Origin: CAZAEL01 sp964484135
Lineage (GTDB): Bacteria; Elusimicrobiota; Elusimicrobia; FEN-1173
NCBI GenBank assembly: GCA_964484135.1
Contig: CAZAEL010000001.1
Location: 39,638-103,637, forward strand
DNA length: 64,000 bases
Direction: 5' to 3'
Shown here piece after piece: positions 36,567 to 44,492 of the stretch. The notes under the pieces were generated by a model. The model was not told the DNA's origin, did not search any database, and saw only the letters and a program-made list of their open reading frames with translations. A program made the position numbers and the translations under genes. Within the stretch, counting starts at the first letter, position 1, and every line of letters begins with the position of its first letter.

Positions 36567-37330
36567 GCCGTCCCGTCGTCCGCTTTCAGGGCGTGGGCAA
36601 GAGGTTCGAGATCGGCGTGGAGAGACAGCGGACCCTGTCCCAGCAGTTGCGCTATTGGATCCGGGGGCACCAGCCCCTGCGCAGTTTTTGGGCGTTGCGG
36701 AACATCGATTTCGATATCTCCGAGGGGGAGGGGTTGGGCATCATCGGTCCCAACGGCTCCGGCAAGAGCACCCTTTTGCGGATCCTCGCGGGCATCTACC
36801 AGCCCAACGAGGGCCGCGTGGAGGTGCGCGGAGAGGTCAACCCTTTTCTGGCCCTGGGCGTGAGCCTCCTGCCCCAGTTGACCGTGCTGCAGAACCTGAA
36901 GTTGTGCGCCGCCCTGCTGGGATACACGGACCGGGAGTTCAAGTCCAAGCTGGACGCCATCATCGACTTTTCCGAACTGCATGACTATTTGTACGCGGCG
37001 GTGGCCGACCTGTCCGTGGGATGGGCCATGCGGGTGGCTTTCTCCATCGCGGTTCACACCAACCTCAACATCCTGCTGGTGGACGAGACCCTCGAGGTGG
37101 GCGACTCTTATTTTAAACGGAAGTGCCGGGAACGGTTCAAGCAGATCCGGGAGGAGGGCAAAACGCTCGTGATCGTCTCCCATGCCATGGGGGACATCCG
37201 CTCTTCCTGCGACAAGGCGCTCTACATCGACGGCGGACGCGAGGTGGCCGCGGGGGAGGTGGAGGCGGTGATCCGGCGTTACGAGGACGATGTGGCCCGG
37301 CGCATGAAAGAGCTTTCCAAGGACGGATGA
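36563..37330 (+). CDS. wzt: ABC polysaccharide exporter ATPase without C-terminal glycan-binding domain
   Basis: The 255-residue protein has IIGPNGSGKSTLLRIL (Walker A), the signature motif in the variant form DLSVGWAMRVAFSIA, and ILLVDETLEVGDSYF as Walker B with the Wzt-typical xVGD. VNPFLALGVSLLPQLT is also characteristic of polysaccharide ABC ATPases. Long Wzt proteins carry an extra domain that recognises the glycan terminus; this one ends after the ATPase domain, so it is the short KpsT/TagH-like type. It pairs with the upstream permease to move a lipid-linked glycan to the periplasm. Confidence 0.9.
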   Translation: MSRPVVRFQGVGKRFEIGVERQRTLSQQLRYWIRGHQPLRSFWALRNIDFDISEGEGLGIIGPNGSGKSTLLRILAGIYQPNEGRVEVRGEVNPFLALGVSLLPQLTVLQNLKLCAALLGYTDREFKSKLDAIIDFSELHDYLYAAVADLSVGWAMRVAFSIAVHTNLNILLVDETLEVGDSYFKRKCRERFKQIREEGKTLVIVSHAMGDIRSSCDKALYIDGGREVAAGEVEAVIRRYEDDVARRMKELSKDG

Positions 37331-37971
37331 GGGCGGCCCGCCAAGCGAGGGCCTCCGGGCCGGAGGACGCCTGGTACGACGTGACCGGCGATTCCATGGG
37401 GTTTTTTCTGCGGCCGGGAGACCGGATCCGACTCGTCAAGCGGCCGGCCGAGGACCTGCGGCCCGGCGAGGTGGTCGTGCTCTTCAACCCGGAGGCCCAG
37501 GGGCCCGGCGCTTACGTGGTGCACCGCCTTCTTTGGAAGAAACGGTTGGCCGGCGGGTGGCGGCTTTGGACCCGGGGAGACTGGTCCAACGATTGGGACC
37601 CGCCCCTTTGGCTCCCCCTCGGGCGGGTGGTGGAGATGGAACGGGACGGCGCGCGCTGGGGCTGCGCGCCGCGCTGGTTCCGTTACGGCGGGCTCCTCCT
37701 GGCTTTGTACTCCTGGCCCCTGTTCCGGCTCGGTCGTTTGGGGGCGCGGGTGCGGCGCCGTCTGGGCGGCTGGTTCCTGGAGCCGGCGCTGTCCTGGGCC
37801 TGGGCCGGATCCGGCCCGGGGCGGATCCTTCTGCGGCGCTGCTTTTTTTGGGCCCTCCCGGGGATGGAAAGAGGCCGCCGATGGGGATGGCGGGCCCTGG
37901 CGTTCCCGGCGGACCTCTTCCTGGCCCTGTTGCGGGCCGCGGACCGGCGCAGGCCGGAAACCGCCGCCTGA
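37327..37971 (+). CDS. S26/S24-like signal peptidase family protein
   Basis: ATG 37327 overlaps the ATPase stop. The 214-residue protein has DVTGDSMGFFLRPGDRIRL, with Ser 23 aligned to the nucleophile of signal peptidase I, then EDLRPGEVVVLFNPE and YVVHRLLW with His 66 where SipW-type peptidases use His as the base; TRGDWSNDWD matches the later GDN-like box. The C-terminal 100 residues are basic and partly hydrophobic and may hold the protein at the membrane. It could cleave a leader from a secreted peptide or protein. Small peptidases like this are found beside PqqD and HPr-kinase-like genes. Confidence 0.75.
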   Translation: MRAARQARASGPEDAWYDVTGDSMGFFLRPGDRIRLVKRPAEDLRPGEVVVLFNPEAQGPGAYVVHRLLWKKRLAGGWRLWTRGDWSNDWDPPLWLPLGRVVEMERDGARWGCAPRWFRYGGLLLALYSWPLFRLGRLGARVRRRLGGWFLEPALSWAWAGSGPGRILLRRCFFWALPGMERGRRWGWRALAFPADLFLALLRAADRRRPETAA

Positions 37972-38015
37972 CCCCCGTCCGTGAAGCCGTCCCTCCGCAG
38001 GGCGGGATATTTCTT

Positions 38016-38038
38016 GATCCTGTGCGGATCGGTTTTTT
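38016..38038 (+). terminator. Rho-independent terminator after the exporter/peptidase genes
   Basis: GATCC (38016-38020) and GGATC (38026-38030) can pair around a five-base loop, and six Ts (38033-38038) follow after GG. This would end transcription of the exporter block. The next glycosyltransferase starts only 17 to 59 bases later, so it may rely on read-through or a promoter hidden in this short gap. Confidence 0.5.
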
Positions 38039-38096
38039 GGATTTTCGCGCGCCGATGGATCCGTCTGTTTTCCCGCCGCCGGACGCCCGCCCCCTG

Positions 38097-39317
38097 ATGG
38101 CCCCCCGCCCCAAGAGATCCAAACCGCACGTTCTTCTGGTCACGCCCTTTTTGCCGGAGCCGCCTCTGGATGGAGGGAAAAAACGCGTGCATACCCTCCT
38201 CAGGCTCCTCAGCGGGCGGTACGATTTCACGGTCCTTTCCTTCATCCAGAACCCGGAGGAGGTCTGGCGCGCGCCGCTCCTCAAAAAACACTGCCGGGCC
38301 GTGATCCCCGTCCCCCGGCAGGTCGACCCTCTCCCCGATCCGGAAGGCTACTTCCTGCCGGAGATCGCCAGGAGCTGTTATTCGCTCCGCATGGCGGAGG
38401 CCCTGCGGCGCGTGCTCCGGGAGGACCCGCCGGCGCTGGTCCATTTCGAATTCCTGCAGATGGCCCAGTACCGCCGCTGGGTCACGGGTTGCCCCGCCGT
38501 CTTCACGGAGCACGACATCAGCAACATTTCTTTCTTCCGTTCCTATTTCCGGGAGATGACGGGTTGGCGCCGGTGGGGCCGCATCGCGGAATGGATGCGG
38601 CTGGTCAAATACCAAATGGACGCCTGCGGCGGTTTCGACGGGGTGATCACCCTCACCCCCGAGGACACGGAGAAACTGCGGAGCTTCCTGCCGGATCTTT
38701 TCGTCCGTTGCATCACCACCGGGGTGGACCTGGCCCATTTCACCCGGCGGCGGGAGAACGGCGGCCGGGCGCGGGCCGCGGAGGTCAACCTGGTGTACGT
38801 GGGTCATTACCTCCATTATCCCAACGAGGACGCCATCCTCTATTTTTGCAGGGACATTTTTCCGCGGATCGAGCAGATGTGTCCCATCGCGCGGTTGTGG
38901 GTGGTGGGATCCGGCCCCACGCCCGCGGTGGAGCGCCTCAAGCAGAACCCGCGGATCCGGGTCACGGGGGCCGTCAAGGACGTCAAGCCTTTCCTGGACC
39001 AGGCCGACGTGTTCGTGGCGCCGTTGCGCCTGGGAGAGGGGATCAAGGGGAAGGTCCTGGAGGCCATGGCCTGCGGCGTGCCCGTGGTGGCCACGCCCGT
39101 GGCGGCCCGGGGCCTGGCGGCCCGCGCGGACGAACATTTCCTGGTGGGGACCTCGCCGGCGGATTTCGCGGAGAAAACCGTGAGGCTGGTGTTCGACCGG
39201 GCCCTGCGGAGCCGGCTGGTCGGCAACGCCCGGGCCCTGGTGGAGGAGCGGTACGACTGGCGCCGGCTGGCGGACCAGGTGGACGGTTTTTATCGGGAGA
39301 TCTTGAAGAAGGGTTAA
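38097..39317 (+). CDS. Family 4 glycosyltransferase
   Basis: The protein from ATG 38097 has 406 residues; ATG 38055 would add 14 and neither has a clear ribosome site. Conserved features are PHVLLVTPFLPEPPLDGGKKR, FTEHDISNISFF, TTGVDLAHF between the domains and PLRLGEGIKGKVLEAMACGVPVVATP in the donor domain. It is a GT-B retaining enzyme and a clear relative in pattern of the one encoded at 31451. The frame stays open well upstream, but that part is a shadow of the S26-like gene. Its stop overlaps the end of the convergent nucleotidyltransferase-like gene. Confidence 0.87.
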   Translation: MAPRPKRSKPHVLLVTPFLPEPPLDGGKKRVHTLLRLLSGRYDFTVLSFIQNPEEVWRAPLLKKHCRAVIPVPRQVDPLPDPEGYFLPEIARSCYSLRMAEALRRVLREDPPALVHFEFLQMAQYRRWVTGCPAVFTEHDISNISFFRSYFREMTGWRRWGRIAEWMRLVKYQMDACGGFDGVITLTPEDTEKLRSFLPDLFVRCITTGVDLAHFTRRRENGGRARAAEVNLVYVGHYLHYPNEDAILYFCRDIFPRIEQMCPIARLWVVGSGPTPAVERLKQNPRIRVTGAVKDVKPFLDQADVFVAPLRLGEGIKGKVLEAMACGVPVVATPVAARGLAARADEHFLVGTSPADFAEKTVRLVFDRALRSRLVGNARALVEERYDWRRLADQVDGFYREILKKG

Positions 39318-40915
39318 CGCCTTTCCAGGGCGTTCCGCAGCGCGGCCGCGGCCCGATGAAAGTCCGTGTAGCGTTCCTGGTGCAGGCGTTCCAGGAGGGG
39401 CCTTGTCCGGTCTGTCCCCTCCGTTTCCAGGGATTGAAGAAGCGCGTCTGCCCAGGCGCTTTCCGCGGGAAAGGCGGCGCGGTAAGCCAGCAAAGCCCCT
39501 TCCATGTCCTCGGGATCCCCGGCCATCCCTCCTTCCAGAAACAGTCGCGTCATGAGCAGCGGGCTGACCAGCGATTTCCAGACATACAGCGGCGAACTCC
39601 GGACGCTCAGGTAAAAAGCGTTGCGCCAGTGAAGGAGCCAGTTGGCCGCCGCTTCCCGGGCCAGGGCCGTCAGCACCGGGGCGGGCGGCGGAACGAAGGC
39701 GGCGGGGGGGCGCGCCTGGCCCAGGGATTGGCCCCGCAACAGGGATTTGGAGGAAAGGCGCCAGGCCCTGGCCCTGTCCGCGGGGCCGTCCTGGCGCAGG
39801 CTGAAAAAGGCGAACGGCGTGCCTTTGTCCAGGGACCAGAGACGCATTTGAAACAGGGATTCCGTCACCGCCACGACAGGGATCTGAAAGCCGGGATCTT
39901 GGGATTTGAGCCGCGCCAGCGTTTTCAAAAATTCCTCGCGCGCCCGGGACGGCGTTCGGTCTTGAAGGATCACCGTGCTGTGCGTCAGCGTGTTCCAGAG
40001 GATGTTTTTAACGGCGTCCCCCGCAACGGCTTTCAGATGTGAAAAACGCTTTTCGCCGGCTTGGCTTTCCCAGGCGTCGTCCCGGTACCGCGAAGGCCAG
40101 CGCGGTCCGCCAAAGGGGTCCTTGGGCCAGAGGTCCGTCAAGCGTCGTCCCAGGGCCTCCAGCGTTTCCATGGCCCAGGCCGCCATGGCCGGCAGTTCTT
40201 CCAGGGGGAACCCGCGGGCCCGGTCCAGGGGCGGAGCCCAGTCCGGCGGCGGGTCCGCCCGTCCTTCCCGGATTTGGCGGGCCGCTTCCTCCCTGGCGGG
40301 GAGGTCGTTTTCCGGCGACGCGGCCCATTGTCCCCAACGGAACACGTCCAACAGATGTTTCCGCGCGCTCAGGCGGCGCCGCAGGCTCCCGTCTTTTTCC
40401 GGCGGGAACAGGCATTTGAGAAGGAGCTCGTACGCTTCGAAGGCCTGGGCCCATCCGTCCCACGCCGTCTTCCAGGAAGGCGCCTCTTGGTCGGAGAGGG
40501 AGCCCCTGGCCCCTTCCAGCAGCACCCAGTGATCCGCGGTGCGGCGTTTGGCGTCTCCCCAGGCGCCGTACAAACGGAGGCCCGCCGGGTCCGTGATTTG
40601 GGCTTCTCCCAGAAAAGGAAACGCGTTCTTCAGGCGGGCGAGCCGGGCGTTCAAGAGGTCCCGCGTCCGCCGGTCTTTTTCGAGCGGGAGATCGTCCAGG
40701 ACCCACAGGGTGTCCACGTCGCTGGCGCCCGGGAGCCATTCTTTTTCAAGGAGCCCTTGCCGCAGGCACAAGGCTTTCACGGGAAGGCTGCGGGCGCAGG
40801 CCCTGAGCCGGTCCAGGGCCATGGCATAGAGGCGCGCGTACGCGCGCCTGAGAACCGCCCAACGGAGGGCTGTCTTCAGGACAAAACCTTGGGCCAGTCG
40901 TTTGACAAGGGACAT
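39314..40915 (-). CDS. Nucleotidyltransferase-fold protein of unknown function
   Basis: ATG 40915 (533 residues) is preferred over an upstream TTG at 40939 because AAGGCGG lies just ahead of it. Residues about 45-75 (VKALCLRQGLLEKEW then GASDVDTLWVLDD) look like the nucleotidyltransferase active site, with an S-D-x-D metal pair. The remainder is helical with no motif I can name. Related uncharacterised nucleotidyltransferases occur next to PqqD, HPr-kinase-like and S24/S26 peptidase genes, all of which are present in this region, so a shared process is possible. It is on the opposite strand and overlaps the preceding glycosyltransferase by four bases. Confidence 0.6.
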   Translation of the reverse strand: MSLVKRLAQGFVLKTALRWAVLRRAYARLYAMALDRLRACARSLPVKALCLRQGLLEKEWLPGASDVDTLWVLDDLPLEKDRRTRDLLNARLARLKNAFPFLGEAQITDPAGLRLYGAWGDAKRRTADHWVLLEGARGSLSDQEAPSWKTAWDGWAQAFEAYELLLKCLFPPEKDGSLRRRLSARKHLLDVFRWGQWAASPENDLPAREEAARQIREGRADPPPDWAPPLDRARGFPLEELPAMAAWAMETLEALGRRLTDLWPKDPFGGPRWPSRYRDDAWESQAGEKRFSHLKAVAGDAVKNILWNTLTHSTVILQDRTPSRAREEFLKTLARLKSQDPGFQIPVVAVTESLFQMRLWSLDKGTPFAFFSLRQDGPADRARAWRLSSKSLLRGQSLGQARPPAAFVPPPAPVLTALAREAAANWLLHWRNAFYLSVRSSPLYVWKSLVSPLLMTRLFLEGGMAGDPEDMEGALLAYRAAFPAESAWADALLQSLETEGTDRTRPLLERLHQERYTDFHRAAAALRNALERR

Positions 40916-41283
40916 GGGAAGCCGCCTTTTGTTGGGCAACGGCGTTGCATGCGCGGCCGTCGCCGTTCCTTCCTTTCCGTGCTTTTTCGATCACAAAGGG
41001 AAAAACGGAGAAAAAACGTATGGTTTCAAGACGACGCGTAAAATAGGCAAAAAATGCTTGGACGGCCCCTTCCGCAATTCATTGACAAAACCCCAATCCC
41101 ATGTTACACTGACTGAACCGGATTTTCAACGGATTCGGTGCGCTTTTTGGTGGTTACCCTTTCTCCACAATCCGAAACTTCGAGGGACCAGATGGCTGAG
41201 CCGAGATCAACCCCCCCCGCGACGTGGACCATTCCGGTGTTTCGTTCCCTTTCGTTCCCGCCTCTCTTTTCGGAGCGTTTTTC
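40916..41283 (+). other. Intergenic leader region before the radical SAM operon
   Basis: This 368-base stretch, the longest gap in the window, separates the divergent nucleotidyltransferase-like gene from the radical SAM operon and is locally AT-richer. It contains the promoter at 41082-41110. Just after it, arms ACCGGAT and ATTCGGT (within 41117-41139) can form a seven-pair hairpin at the predicted 5' end of the transcript, followed by CTTTTT. The rest of the roughly 165-base leader shows no riboswitch consensus that I recognise. No coding frame is convincing here, although the first radical SAM frame is open back to GTG 41224. Confidence 0.6.
41082..41110 (+). promoter_or_regulatory. Strong sigma-70-like promoter of the radical SAM operon
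   Basis: TTGACA (41082-41087), a perfect -35 box, is followed after 17 bases by TACACT (41105-41110), with TG at 41102-41103 giving an extended -10. Transcription should begin near 41117. This is the best promoter match I noticed in the window. Confidence 0.75.
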
Positions 41284-42441
41284 ATGAGCCGCGCCTCGTC
41301 TTCTTCCCAGTCCTTCGTCTTCTCCAAAATGGACCGCTGGAAAGAGGAAGGGCTTTCCCGCTGGCCCGCCTTTACGGAAGAAGACAAGGTCATCCGGGAG
41401 CTGCATTTCGAGCTCACCTACCGCTGCAACCTCAAGTGCGTCATGTGCGACCTGTGGGAGCAGGAGATCAAGGACGCCACCAAGATCCCCCTGGAACTGT
41501 CCGTGCCGGAGATCCGCCGGTTCGTGACGTCGTCGGAGAAGCTCTCCCGGCTTGAGATCGTGGTCCTGAGCGGGGGCGAGACTTTCCTCAAGGGCGAGGT
41601 GGTGGACCTGGTCGAATTCTTCACGGCGCACTCCCCCCGCGCGTCCGTGGGGATCCTGAGCAACCTCCTCAACGAAAAACTGGTGCGCGCCCGGCTCTCG
41701 GAGATTTTCCGGAGGTGTTCTCCCCGCCTCTGGATCGGCACTTCCATGGACGGGCTGGGCCCCGCGCACGACCGGGTGCGGGGAGAGGCCGGCTCCTGGG
41801 ACCGCATGCGGGAGACGCTCCAAAACCTGCGCCGCGATTACCCCGATATGCCGCTGAGCATCACCTTCACCCTCACCCCGCTCAATTACCGCGACCTCCT
41901 GCCCATCCACGATTTGGCCCAGGAATGGGGCTGCGGTTTCGGCGCCCAGTTCGTGGTGCAAAAGGAAGGCACCGCGGTGTTCCGCTGGACCCCCGAACAG
42001 CTGGCCGAGGTGGCCCGCCAGGTGGACGTGATCGTGGACCGCCTCCTGCGGGAGGGCGACGCCATGGGACACATTTTCCGGGGCCAAAGCGAGCAGGCCA
42101 AATGGCTGTGGGCCCGGCTCTACTACTGGCGGACCATGTTGGAATACGGCCGCAAGCCGGGCCGCTACTTCAAGCCCTGCCTGGCCGGTCGGCGGTACGC
42201 CATGGTGGACCCCTGGGGGAACGTCTCCTTCTGCTCTCCCCATAAGAAAAAACCCATCGGCAACGTCCGGGAGGCCCCCTTCGACGTCCTGTGGGAAAAC
42301 GACCGGGCCCGACGCCTGCGGGAGCACATCGACGCGGGCAAGTGCGACTGCTGGCTCATGTGCACCGCCAACCCGGTCATCGACCGCGTTCTGGACCTGG
42401 CTTTGCCCTCGCCCGCGACGCCGGTTGCGGTGCCGGTCTAG
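41284..42441 (+). CDS. SPASM-type radical SAM protein 1
   Basis: ATG 41284 has GGAG eight bases upstream and gives 385 residues. ELTYRCNLKCVMC places the three [4Fe-4S]-binding cysteines at 48, 52 and 55, followed by VVLSGGETFLKGE, the SAM-binding GGE motif. The C-terminus has CLAGRRYAMVDPWGNVSFCSP and KCDCWLMC, a SPASM-type set of cysteines for auxiliary clusters. SPASM enzymes often modify peptides or sugars by radical chemistry. It is the first gene after the strong promoter and so heads the operon. Substrate unknown. Confidence 0.9.
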   Translation: MSRASSSSQSFVFSKMDRWKEEGLSRWPAFTEEDKVIRELHFELTYRCNLKCVMCDLWEQEIKDATKIPLELSVPEIRRFVTSSEKLSRLEIVVLSGGETFLKGEVVDLVEFFTAHSPRASVGILSNLLNEKLVRARLSEIFRRCSPRLWIGTSMDGLGPAHDRVRGEAGSWDRMRETLQNLRRDYPDMPLSITFTLTPLNYRDLLPIHDLAQEWGCGFGAQFVVQKEGTAVFRWTPEQLAEVARQVDVIVDRLLREGDAMGHIFRGQSEQAKWLWARLYYWRTMLEYGRKPGRYFKPCLAGRRYAMVDPWGNVSFCSPHKKKPIGNVREAPFDVLWENDRARRLREHIDAGKCDCWLMCTANPVIDRVLDLALPSPATPVAVPV

Positions 42442-42479
42442 GCCCGGGCAGGCTTGTTTTACCAAAAAGGGACCGATTC

Positions 42480-44492
42480 GTGGAACCCTCTTTAACGGCC
42501 CTTTGGCGAAGACGCGAAAACCTCCCGCGGGCCGCGTCCGCCGCGGGAACCGCCTGGTCCGGGGTCTTGGGGCCCGTGGTCCGCTGGAGCGGGGAGGTCC
42601 GCCTGGCCGGGGACGTGATGGTCCCCTGGGGAGCGACGCTCGAGATCGCGGCCGGCACCCGCGTCCGCGCCGCCAGGGTCCCCCGCTGGAAATACCGCTT
42701 CGACCGCCGGGGGGACCGGGGCGCCCGTTTGGGCAGCGCCCGCGAACACTGCTACCTGGTGGTGTACGGCGCGCTGCGGGTCCTGGGGACGGTGGAGAAG
42801 CCCGTGCGCTTCCTGGCCGAGGGCGCGGCCTGGGGCGGGGTGGTCCTTCTGGGCGCGGCCCGCGCGCAGGTGACGTACGCGGAGATCGCGGCGGCGGAGA
42901 TCGCGGGGCTGGCCTGCTTTGACCGCTCCCGTCTGGAGGCGCGGGGCTGCCGGTTTCAGGACTGCCGGGCGGGCCTTTTGTGCGCCGGGCTTTCCCGCGT
43001 GTGGGTCGGGGAAGGGCTGTTCGCCGGCAGCGGCGCGGGTCTGCTGGCCTGCGACGTGGCCTCGGTGGAGGCGGAAGGGAACCGTTTTTTCAAGAACCGC
43101 CTCGGCATGTGCGGCGACGACGCCAGCCGCTCGCGTTTGACGGGCAACAGCTTTCGCGCCAACCAGGACCGCGGCGTCCTGGCCCGGGGACGGTGCCGGA
43201 TGGAACTGGCGTCCAACGCCTTCGAGGGCCAGGCGGAGGTGGCGGTCCGCCTGGAGGAAAGGGCCCGCCTCGCGGCCCGCGACAACCGGCTCTTTCACAA
43301 CGGATGCGGGTACCAGCTGGAGGACGACAGCCGTCTCTCCTCCCGGGGCGACAAGGTCGGGCCCAACACGCGGTGCGGGGTGCAGGCGCTCTCCCGCGCG
43401 CGGGCCGCGTTCCGGGACGGGTTTTTCCACAGCCATGAAACCGAGTCCGCTTTCCAGACCCAGTCCCGCGCGCGGGCGGACCTGTCGGGCTGCCGGTTTT
43501 TCAGCAACCGGTCCGGCGTCGCGGCCCATGACCGGTCGGACTGTCGCCTGGACCGGTGCGCGTTCCAGGGCAACCGGGACTGGGGGGCGTCGTTCAACGG
43601 TTGGGCGCGGGCCCGCGTGGAACAATGCCAATTTTCGCGGAACGTCTCGGCCCTGGCGTTCTTCGGGAGCAGCCAAGGGGTGTTGGCGGGGAACGACGTG
43701 CGGGGGCAGTCCGGCGCCGCGGTCCGGGTGGCGGGCCAGGGGCGGGTGAGGACGGACGGGAACCGGTGGCAGGACAATTTTTTGGGCATGGAGATCCAGG
43801 ACAACGCCGCGGTCCTGTCCCGGGGAGACCGTGTGGAAGGGCAAAAAGAGCACGGCTTCCTGGTGCGTCAATTCGCCTCTTTGGAGGTCCGACGGGGATG
43901 CTTCCAGGACAACGGGCGGGCCGCGGTTCAAGGCCTGGACAACGCCCGCCTCGCGCTTGAGGGGAACCGGTTCCGGGGGAACGCGGTGGGCGCGGCCGTG
44001 ACGGACGGCGTCTCCGGCCGCATCCGCCGCAACGAGATCAGCGGCCACCGGCAGGAGGGCGTCAGCGCCTCCAGCGTGGGCCGGGTCGAGGTGGAGGAGA
44101 ACGTGTTCCTGGGCAACAGGGTGGGCATCGGGCACTTCGGGAGAGACCGGTCCCGCGTGGCGCGCAACCGCTTCGCGCGGAACACGGGCGCGGCGGGGCT
44201 GTGCGCGGACGCGGCGGCGCCGGAGTGGGAGAAGAACGTGTGCCGGGAAAATTTTTACGGTTTGGAATGCCGCAACCGCTCCGCTCCCCGGGCGGCGGGC
44301 AATTGGTTCGAGGACAGCGCGGAGGCCGCCCTGCGGATAGAAGAGGAGGCGGCGCCGCGGGTCGAAGGGAACGTTTTTCGCGGAAACCGGATCGGGTGGT
44401 CCTGCGCGGCCTCCGCCCGGCCCTCCCTGGAGGGCAACGATTTTCGCGACAACCTCACGGAGGCCGCGGATCTGAGGGAAAGGGATTCATGA
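42480..44492 (+). CDS. Right-handed parallel beta-helix repeat protein
   Basis: GTG 42480 is preceded by AAGGGA eight bases upstream and gives 670 residues; the longer open frame upstream has no ribosome site. From about residue 160 the protein is made of roughly 21 imperfect repeats of about 23 residues with the pattern x-G-N-x-F-x-x-N-x-x-G (for example EGNRFFKNRLGM, EGNRFRGNAVGA, EENVFLGNRVGI), the hallmark of pectate-lyase/NosD-like parallel beta-helices. These fold into long rods that often bind or cut polysaccharide. No signal peptide is visible, which is odd for a glycan-binding protein. Its stop overlaps the next gene, so it belongs to the radical SAM operon. Confidence 0.85.
   Translation: MEPSLTALWRRRENLPRAASAAGTAWSGVLGPVVRWSGEVRLAGDVMVPWGATLEIAAGTRVRAARVPRWKYRFDRRGDRGARLGSAREHCYLVVYGALRVLGTVEKPVRFLAEGAAWGGVVLLGAARAQVTYAEIAAAEIAGLACFDRSRLEARGCRFQDCRAGLLCAGLSRVWVGEGLFAGSGAGLLACDVASVEAEGNRFFKNRLGMCGDDASRSRLTGNSFRANQDRGVLARGRCRMELASNAFEGQAEVAVRLEERARLAARDNRLFHNGCGYQLEDDSRLSSRGDKVGPNTRCGVQALSRARAAFRDGFFHSHETESAFQTQSRARADLSGCRFFSNRSGVAAHDRSDCRLDRCAFQGNRDWGASFNGWARARVEQCQFSRNVSALAFFGSSQGVLAGNDVRGQSGAAVRVAGQGRVRTDGNRWQDNFLGMEIQDNAAVLSRGDRVEGQKEHGFLVRQFASLEVRRGCFQDNGRAAVQGLDNARLALEGNRFRGNAVGAAVTDGVSGRIRRNEISGHRQEGVSASSVGRVEVEENVFLGNRVGIGHFGRDRSRVARNRFARNTGAAGLCADAAAPEWEKNVCRENFYGLECRNRSAPRAAGNWFEDSAEAALRIEEEAAPRVEGNVFRGNRIGWSCAASARPSLEGNDFRDNLTEAADLRERDS

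Noticed and set aside
41140..41283. Cobalamin or SAM riboswitch in the leader of the radical SAM operon
   Set aside because: The biology makes it tempting, but I could not find the conserved boxes of known riboswitch classes by eye, so only an unnamed leader is reported.
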